Assembly (NCBI RefSeq): GCF_010093595.1
Contig: NW_022985440.1
Span: 2,257,635 to 2,321,634 of the forward strand
DNA length: 64,000 nt
Direction of reading: 5' to 3'
From: Mytilinidion resinicola
Lineage: Eukaryota; Ascomycota; Dothideomycetes; Mytilinidiales; Mytilinidiaceae
Numbering within the stretch: the first letter of the stretch is position 1; each line of letters begins with the position of its first letter. This document shows, one piece after another, positions 56,655 to 64,000 of the stretch. A program made the translations under genes and the position numbers. The notes under the pieces were generated by a model. The model was not told the DNA's origin. It was given only the letters and a program-made list of their open reading frames with translations, and did no database searches.

Positions 56655-56776
56655 GGTGGCGATGGTGTTGCTTCTCCACTCGAGATTGCAGAAGAACTGG
56701 CAGCAGGACCTCGTTGGCTTCCCCAGATGGAGCAATGCGGGAAGTTATAGATTCGTGCCGAGTTTGTGGAGTGAAT

Positions 56777-56815
56777 CTGGGGCCATCCCCACAGTAAGGT
56801 GCCGTGAAGCTGGGG
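56777..56815. promoter_or_regulatory. Cluster of CreA/Cre1-type sites
   Basis: Three SYGGRG sites in 39 bp: CTGGGG at 56777-56782, CCCCAC (GTGGGG on minus) at 56787-56792, and CTGGGG at 56810-56815. They lie just upstream of the transporter. CreA binds such sites in carbon repression. Confidence 0.45.
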
Positions 56816-58340
56816 AAGGTGAAGGATTCTCGGTGAGTTTCTCCACGAATGGGAGTGCAGGGCGGCTAGCGTTCGGCGCGAAGGGTCGTCTGGATACTAC
56901 ATTGCTGTTCTTGGCAGCTTCGTTTTTCTGTTCTTCGCCGTGAGAGAAGGCGAAAGAGGTCGAATATGCCTGCGCGACCTTGGTAGGAGAAGCCTCAGTC
57001 GCGGAGCCTTGAGTGTTGGAGTCTCGGCGGCATTCTCCGCTTGCAATCTCGACGAGGGACGCTTGGCATCGTGAGCCTGCCCCTCCACCGCCACCTTTCC
57101 ACCCCCGTCGCCATGTGCCGTGAATCGTGGGTGGAGGTGCGGGCGCGGTGAATGTGGTTGGCTGGTGAAGGACGTGCAGCTGTCAGGGGCGTGATGGTAT
57201 CCGCCCAGGCGAGGCGCCTCGACCCTTTCATCCCTCCCATTTCCGACCACCGTCTCAATATCCACCACTCTGCGAGGCTGTCTCGATGCATGCAGAAGGT
57301 GGGGACTGAGAAGCGACGCCTTGAGGCCTGAGAGACTCTGCACTACACAGATTCGTTTTCCGAGCTATCACTGAGGGCTGCTTGACCGCCGCTGAAACGC
57401 TAATATCGCAGTAGACGTGGCTCTATCGGCCGTTTATCATGCATCCGAGCATTTGGCCCTGGAGCAGATCGTAGAGTTGCCCCAGCAGATGGAGTGATGA
57501 TAGTGGGACACGGGTGGTGTGAGTGGTTCTTTTCCACATGCATGTTCCGTCTCTCCGAGCGGTCCTTGCTTCTCGTTCTTGGCGATATCTCTAATTGACA
57601 TTCTTCGTGCTTGTTAAATCCGTTTGTATTATTTCTCAATCTTGAACATTTGTGGATAAGCATCATTGAGCCAGGGATTGTAGTTGTTTTGTAGCTGCTT
57701 CGCTGCTGGGTTGAGTTCGCGGCCATACTCCACCAAAATGCTCCGAAAACACCCCCATCGCCAACCCTTTGGTGTCATCTCTCTCCGCCAAGCCCCGGCT
57801 TCTTCCTACAGAGCGAGATCTTATCCGTGCTTGCATACCGATTTAACACCACCGTTTTGTTTAACGCCCTACCGGCCTCGCTTGGATGCCAGGTTGTCCC
57901 TGGCCGCGTTTCACGATAGATCGTGCCCAACCACCTGGTAAGCGACATGAACAGGGCCCGCTCCGACAACATCTATATTACCATTCCGCCTTGGCGCTCA
58001 CCGAAATGCCTCCAGCGGCATTTCTGCGACGCCTTTGGATGATTCTGGGCCTCGGCGTGAATCTCCGTGGTCCAGCCGCTTCATGCACTTGCCCATCTCA
58101 TCCTGCCGCCCCACCACCTATCCCCTGCTCTAACGGACTCTAGCTTGACCATGTCTCCGCGCTTAGGCGTAATATGGGCGATTCCATACTTCGATCGAGT
58201 ATAAGAGCCATGCTGCATCCTTCCGACAGAGACCACACGCTTGAAGCAGAGTCCTTTCCACGTTCATTCATTCCTTTCGTGTCTATACAATCTTTTTCCT
58301 TCTTTCACACACTCATTACACTCGTTACAGCATCTTCATC
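56816..58340. other. Divergent intergenic region, no gene seen
   Basis: About 1.5 kb between the transporter (-) and the AA9 gene (+). A TATA-like GTATAAGAG at about 58199-58207 precedes the AA9 gene by about 140 bp, followed by a T/C-rich leader. The ORFs have no motifs. Confidence 0.5.
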
Positions 58341-59517
58341 ATGAAGTCCTTCACTCTTTTAGCTCTGGCAGCTGCAGCTCGTCTCGCCCAGGCCCATAGC
58401 ACCGTCTACGCCATTTGGGTTAACGACGTCGACCAAGGCCTTGGAAACAGCGCTTCTGGATATATCCGCTCCCCATCGAACAACGACCCCGTGAAGGATG
58501 TCACGTCTTCGGATATGACCTGCAACGTCAACAATGTTGCGACCGCGAAGACCATCTCAGTTGTGGGTGGAGATAAGGTACATTCCACTTTCCTTGACTT
58601 TAACACATGCACTAATTTGTGCAGATCACCTTCGAATGGCATCACAACGACCGCACCGCGTCCGACGACATCATCGCCTCTTCCCATCTCGGTCCCGTCA
58701 TGACCTACATTGCACCTACATCCTCCAACGGCGCCGGAGACGTGTGGATCAAGCTCGCTGAAGATGGATACGATGGCGAATGGGCCGTCAGCCGTCTCAT
58801 CGCTAACAAGGGCAAGCACAGCATCACCCTTCCTGATCTTGCCGCGGGCACATACCTCTTGAGGCCTGAGATCATTGCCCTTCATGAAGCCGAAAACGTC
58901 GGTGGTGCCCAGTTCTACATGGAGTGTGTCCAGATCAAGGTCACCAGCGCTGGCACAAAGGTAAGATAATCCCCTACTTGTAGATTCCCAGAAGCCAAAA
59001 ACCTCACATCCAACAGACCCTCCCCGCCGGCGTCGCCATCCCAGGTACCTACTCTGCCTCCGACCCTGGCATTCTCTTCAACCTCTACAATGGCTTCACC
59101 TCCTATCCTATTCCCGGTCCCAAGGTCTGGGATGGTGCCAGCGGTACCGTTGCTACCAGTGCTGTCGCAAGTGCCTCCAAGGTTGTATCCACGTCTGCCC
59201 CAGCCACATCAGCAGCGGTGGTCTCGTCTGCAATGGTCGTCTCCGCCCCCGCTGCTTCCACCCCGGCCGCTGTCTCGACCTTCACTAAAGCTGCCACTTC
59301 TGCACCTGCATCTACCTTTGCTGCTCCTACCACCCTCGTTACAGCCGTTAAGCCTACCAAGGCCGCCACCTCTACTTCCGCGGTCGCCACCGCTACGCCT
59401 ACGGGCCCCGTAGCGAAGTACTACCAGTGCGGTGGAATTAATTATACTGGCGCTACCACTTGTGTTGCGGGAACGACCTGCAAGCACTGGAACCCGTACT
59501 ACTACCAGTGTGTGTAG
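58341..59517 (+). CDS. AA9 lytic polysaccharide monooxygenase with CBM1
   Basis: Three exons, 58341-58577, 58625-58960 and 59017-59517, giving 357 residues. The signal peptide ([18 protein letters not shown]) is cut before His, so mature His1 can form the copper histidine brace. The AA9 domain follows with [18 protein letters not shown] (second copper His) and [14 protein letters not shown] (axial Tyr region). The catalytic domain runs to about residue 235. A Ser/Thr/Ala-rich linker (likely O-glycosylated) leads to a C-terminal CBM1 with its Cys and aromatic residues: [24 protein letters not shown]. The enzyme is secreted and oxidatively cuts cellulose or related glucans. Confidence 0.95.
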
Positions 59518-60189
59518 ATAATTTCGTCTGCAAATGCGCCTGAAAATTAGGATTATAGGAGTGGGAGTCGAGCGATGTGGTGCGATTTGGTTTAGGTCTT
59601 CAGGTTATGTTTTCACGCCAGTAAAAACGCGATGTTTGCGATTCTTGGTGGCGAAAATCTGAGTTCTGCCTGTGGTAGAGCTGTCTTATCTTCTTGTATA
59701 TATACTAGAGCTTTCGTCCAAATTCACTTCTTTGAGTTGAGACAGTCCTTGTCCATGCCCATGGTTTTTTCTTTTCGTGATTTCATAATTCTAAGGCTCG
59801 TTCTTTCTAAGGCTATAGCCTACAGTCGATGTTTTTAGACAGGTTTCGGCGATTCTTTTCTGCTGGTGGATCCGAGTGGAAACCTTGACTAGCGGCAGGC
59901 TGTCAGCGCTCCATATATCATGCATCATTAGATGTGGACGAGAGGAGTAGGTTGAACGGTGCGAAATGGAATGCAGCGTGGCGCTCAGGGTTGGGGCGCA
60001 GGGACACGTTAGTCTAAAGACGGCCCCCACGCTGGACCTCGAGACAACCTCTACTTGACCTTTCTCCACTTCATCGCCATCCTCTGGTACTACTCATTAT
60101 GATAATCTCTTCTCCTCATATTGGCCCAATTTACACGGATTCTAGCCCTATACTTCTGACTCGTACCACCAGCCTCCCGATTGACCGTG
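59518..60189. other. Intergenic region, no gene seen
   Basis: 3' region of the AA9 gene and promoter of the DUF6536 gene. A/T-rich; no motif-bearing ORF. Confidence 0.5.
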
Positions 60190-62814
60190 ATGTCGTACGG
60201 AGACCACGATTTGGATCATAGCCTCGAGGAACAACACGATTTAGGCCTTACTGTCCGTCGTCAGACGTATCATCGATTGGGATCTCAAGATTACACAAAT
60301 ATTGGACCTCGAGATTATGAGAGCATCGAGTTAGAGAATCGATCGAGGTAAGATGCTAGAATACTTACGTTTACTGGCTCCATCTTAACCATAAGGCATA
60401 GTCATGGATCATTCCAGCAAAGTTCTAATCCATATAGAGTGCCCCGTAAACCAGTAGCAGGTTCCGCTAGATCGGGTTTCACTCCACTCATCCAACAAGA
60501 TATTGGAAACGCTGCGGCAGGACCAGCAGTATCAAAAAAGGCATTCTGGAATGCCGATTCATGGCCTCTCCTCGTCAAATTTAATAACTGGCAACGTAAT
60601 AATCGGTACGCCGGATGGCGCCTAGGCGTTCTAGCCGGCTGCATTTTGTCCGTCGTCGTACTCTGCATCAACGTCATCCTCTTCGCCATTGGAGCTACAG
60701 TTGAAGGCGGTTATGTCGATGGCTTTGCTACGCTTCACAAAGGACCTGCCCATCGCATTGGCAATCTCAGCACCATGTACCATGTTCTCATCAACATCCT
60801 CAGCACATCGCTACTGAGTGCTAGCAATTATACCATGCAGGTGCTCTGCTCTCCAACGAGGAAAGAGGTCGACAAGGCCCATGTCAAGGGACAGCATTTG
60901 AACATTGGAATTCTCAGTACGAGGAATCTTTGGAGCATCAGCAAACGCAGGCTTGCATTGTGGTGGATTCTGGCACTGTCGTCTGTCCCGCTTCATTTAT
61001 TGTAAGTCTTGCATTTCGCTTTCTTAGCTTGGGCTTGGTTATCTCTCTTATCACTACTATATCCCAGGCCGCCGACTGTACACGTAGTTTTCATATTATG
61101 GAGAAAGGGCGGCTAGTGGGTACTGCGGCTTGACACACCATGGATTTAGAGTTTTTCAAGTCAGTATCCGGAGAAGACGAGTATGAACTAAGATATTCTA
61201 GCTACAACGCCGCAATCTTCAAAGTTACTTCCGGAAATCAATATGTTGCACAATTCGTCAACGTAGCCCAGTCCGACATCTATCACAGTCTCAATACAAG
61301 TAAAACTATTCACCGCATGAACAACACCGAGTGGCGTAAGACGTACAGCTCGCGCTACGTCTCGGAGACCGGCGACATTTATCTCATCGTCGACCAGATT
61401 GCCCTCGAATACGAATTTTTCAAGTCTCCAAACCACTCCCTCTCCAATTTCGCTCTTTCTGCTCCCATGTCCGTGTCAGTCGACCCGGAGAAAGATTCAT
61501 CGTTGACTAGCAAAATGCAATGGCAGGAGGGATCTTGGTATATACCAGATACCATCGCATATCTAAATAAGACGCTGGACTTGTCGGGCAATTACTCTTG
61601 GTCTCCGGGCACAGAGTGGGCGGAGAACCCAAACAACACCTATCACATCCAGTACTCCTTCGTTAAACCTGCGATCGACCCCAACACAAGCAAAGTTCAG
61701 ATCGGCCTTATTTTCATGGCCATAGTCATTGGCTGCAATTTCATCAAAGCATTGGTTATGCTGATCACTTTTCTGGATCATCAGAGTGCATATCTCGTCA
61801 CCACCGGTGATGCCCTGGCTTCTTTCTTAACAAGACCAGATCCTACAACGGTTGGATGTTGCATCTCTGCCTACGATGCCATCGACCAGCGCGTCAAGAA
61901 GCTTGTAGAAGCAGGGCCTATTAACGAGGGCCATTCGCAGGATTCATCATTAGAAGGCGAATTCTGGGTCAAACGGCATCGACTAATCGACAGCGCTATT
62001 AGTGGACTTAGAGGCAAAGCAGCCTACATGCTGTACGTTTTCCGCTCCCCCCCCTGTAGCCACAGTAACCCTAATACGACCTAGCTGCACCATCACCGTC
62101 GTTGGCGGCGTGGCCCTCCCCACTACCCTCGGTCTCCACGTTAAAGCCTGGGGCCCCGCGTCCCCGCTCACCTTCTCCCTTAGCACCCACAACACCTTCA
62201 ACACGCGCGACCTGCTCCTCAATGCCTCCCTCGCCAACCTCCCACAGCTCTACCTCAGCATCTACTACATCACCTTCAACGGGCTGTACACCTGCGTCGC
62301 CATGGCCTACGAATGGAACGCACTCGGGATTAAAAGAAGAGGCCTCCGCGTCACCAAAGAAGAAGGCGACCAACGCAGTACGCACTTCCTCCAACTGCCC
62401 TACCACTGGGGCCTGCCCATTGCCGCAACGAGCGGGGTCCTCCACTGGCTCATGTCCGAGACGCTCTTCCTCGTGCGCGCGGACGTCCGCGACCGCGACG
62501 GGCAGCTGCTGGATCTGGAGTCTTTCTCCGCGTGCGGGTACAGCTTATCGAGTCTGCTCGCGCTGGTGCTGGTGGGCTTTGTGCCAATTCTGGTGACAGG
62601 GTGGGTGGTTACGAGGCCCCTGAGGCAGCGGGTGCCGTTCGCGGCAGGGAACAGCTTGGTTGTCAGTGCGGCATGCCATCCGCCGGCGGACGATGTGGAT
62701 GTGCATTTGAAGAAGGTGATGTGGGGGGAGGTGGGGAGGTTTAAGGACGTAGGACATTGCTCGTTGAGTAGTGCAGAGGTGGGGGAGCCGGTGCCTGGAA
62801 TGAGGTATGCGTAG
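60190..62814 (+). CDS. DUF6536 multi-pass membrane protein
   Basis: Four exons, 60190-60347, 60396-61001, 61202-62032 and 62085-62814, giving 774 residues. Introns are 48, 200 and 52 nt; the 200-nt one joins SSVPLHLF to YNAAIFKV, the usual junction in this family. After a polar start (about 120 residues) comes the DUF6536 block: YAGWRLGVLAGCILSVVVL, NILSTSLLSASNYTMQVL, SPTRKEVDKAHVKG and RLALWWILALSSVPLHLF. Later hydrophobic segments (IGLIFMAIVIGCNFIKALVM, ITVVGGVALPTTLG, LYLSIYYITFNGLYTCVAM, ALVLVGFVPILVTGWVV) give about 7-8 helices. A large fungal family of unknown function. The 200-nt intron contains a short ORF that appears to be intronic. Confidence 0.85.
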
Positions 62815-63046
62815 GAAAAACAATCTCATAGGATCTTGTGAAGAAGTGGCTGATTTTGGGCCACTTACATAAACATCTGCCCTCAGACTCCGACGCAAGC
62901 TTGATTGGAGTGTCTCCATGATGCAAAATGAGAGCGAGCACTTATGTGCTTAAATTGACAGAGCTTTAGCCACGAACCGAGTCCGAAACCACCCCATATC
63001 ACCCTCGAATGGGACCTTCTCGGCTACAAGCCGTGTACTGCGATAC
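62815..63046. other. Convergent 3' region
   Basis: Short gap between the ends of the DUF6536 gene and the LGFP-repeat gene; nothing else seen. Confidence 0.5.
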
Positions 63047-64000
63047 TCAGACAAGTTCAACGCCGAAGGTCACCTCTCCTTCTGTAGTCCCAAAAGCTGT
63101 ACCCTTGAACAAGGCGATTGAAAAGGGGATTTGAACACCGTCCTGACTCTGTTTGAATCCATTTCGCAAATCTGATCGTGAGAAAAAAGTTAGTCAGTGC
63201 CAAGTTTTTGTCCATCAGGATTGAAAAGCACCTACTCAGAACTTCCGACCCCTTTCCGACCTCATCGTCGTGATTCGGGAGTGGCCAGACGCTGTCGTCA
63301 TCGTCCATGACCAAGACTCTGAGGAGATACTTCGCAGACATGTCAATCCTCAGCATTGGCGGAAGAAGAATCCTTGGCGCGACGAAGTCCTGATCGCCCC
63401 AGTACGCTTCAGCATTGTTACCCGGGGGTAGCGGCGGATAGCGTCCATTGAAGACATTGGATCCGTCGCGCTCAATCTGGATGCTGATGTACATATCCTT
63501 TTTCTCTCCGTCAGGCCTCGCTGATATACTGATCAGACGAAGCTGGAACTGGCGGAACACTTCAACTTGGTTTGTATACGGATTCCAGACGATGATACCA
63601 CGCTGGAAGCCCTGGCCCCATCGCGGTTTCGGCTCGTGAACATCAGTGTCGAGTGGAAGGTTGACCTGCTCGGTAGTAGGAAGGCCAAGGACCCCAGCCG
63701 GACCTCCGACGGCAACATACTTATCCTTGAAGTCGCGGAAGACGACATGGCCCCCTGTGATGAAGCTCCAAAAGACGGCCGCGCCAGTCTCGAAATCCTG
63801 CTTCCGGACATCCATCTCCACCCCTTCCACTCCGAACAAGTTGATCTTCACTCCAGGGACCTTTTCTTCGCTGCGTAAAGGGTAGCCTAGTTTCGAAACA
63901 CCTCCAGCGGCACGCAACGCGTCATCAATCGCCCCATACACTCCAACGGCGTGGAGAGGATCTCGCCTCAGGTACCACGTCCCAAGCTGGAAGCGCTGCG
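63047..64000 (-). CDS. LGFP-repeat protein, 5' end outside the window
   Basis: Two visible exons on the minus strand, 64000-63236 (open at the edge) and 63171-63047; a 64-nt intron joins SEVL to NLRNGF. At least 296 residues are seen. The N-terminal part carries LGFP-type repeats: SKLGYPLRSEE, PAGVLGLPTTEQ, and FQRGIIVWNPYT, with a similar RFQLGTWYLR at the very edge. The second half (VEVFRQFQLRLISISA to EVTFGVELV) looks like a beta-rich domain with Asp-rich loops (VLVMDDDDSVWPLPN). LGFP repeats are best known from actinobacterial wall-associated proteins but also occur in fungi, so a wall or polysaccharide role is possible. A signal peptide would lie outside the window. Confidence 0.7.

Noticed and set aside
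61140..61201. Apparent start MDLEFF of a separate membrane protein
   Set aside because: Lies inside the 200-nt intron of the DUF6536 gene; splicing to 61202 restores the family's junction.
1..64000. CRISPR arrays, phage or bacterial operons
   Set aside because: No regular spacer-repeat array and no bacterial gene arrangement; intron-bearing genes show fungal nuclear DNA.

Overview
This is nuclear DNA of a filamentous ascomycete fungus. Genes are separate and point in both directions. Introns are short (mostly 46-118 nt) with GTRNGT-like donors and YAG acceptors, and some have a clear CTAAC-type branch site. The protein set is typical of Pezizomycotina, possibly Dothideomycetes: an AA9 cellulose monooxygenase with CBM1, a DUF6536 membrane protein, a truncated-zinc-cluster transcription factor and a small Cys-rich metallothionein-like protein. 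Coding regions are moderately GC-rich. I saw no bacterial, viral or CRISPR features. All exon models were made by eye from splice signals and reading frame.

Left part, 1-7 kb: a NADAR-domain protein, a transcription factor and a six-helix membrane protein, all on +. From 7 to 24 kb genes are sparse. The only convincing gene there is a Ran1-type protein kinase on - (12.1-13.5 kb). The rest holds a tRNA-derived SINE-like candidate (7.15-7.42 kb), a pyrimidine-rich repeat tract, a GC-rich block with many chance ORFs (13.5-17.7 kb) and faint coding relics.

Middle part, 24-42 kb: two disordered nuclear-type proteins, a secreted Cys-containing protein (-), a probable CENP-O/Mcm21-like kinetochore protein (-), an OXLD1-like mitochondrial protein, the tiny three-exon DPM3 gene (-), a SmgGDS-like armadillo protein, a metallothionein-like protein, a two-helix membrane protein, and an F-box-like protein whose N-terminus resembles the histone H3 tail.

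Right part, 42-64 kb: a cupin gene (-) and a divergent fumarylacetoacetase-like gene (+) share a 348-bp promoter. Next to them is a CocE/NonD-type hydrolase broken by three apparent one-base deletions; the three may form a small catabolic cluster. Then come cyclin L, a Cys-rich ORF with a 120-bp tandem duplication and one apparent base deletion, a lysine-tract protein, a large disordered protein with a potential myristoylation site, two weak gene models, a quinate/sugar transporter (-) with clustered CreA-type sites, the AA9 oxygenase, the DUF6536 protein, and a LGFP-repeat protein (-) cut by the right edge.

The most interesting points are the H3-tail mimic, the broken hydrolase beside the FAH-like gene, the half zinc cluster of the transcription factor, the possible SINE and the duplicated 48.4-kb ORF. 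I found no clearly new multi-gene system; the cupin/FAH/hydrolase group is the closest candidate.
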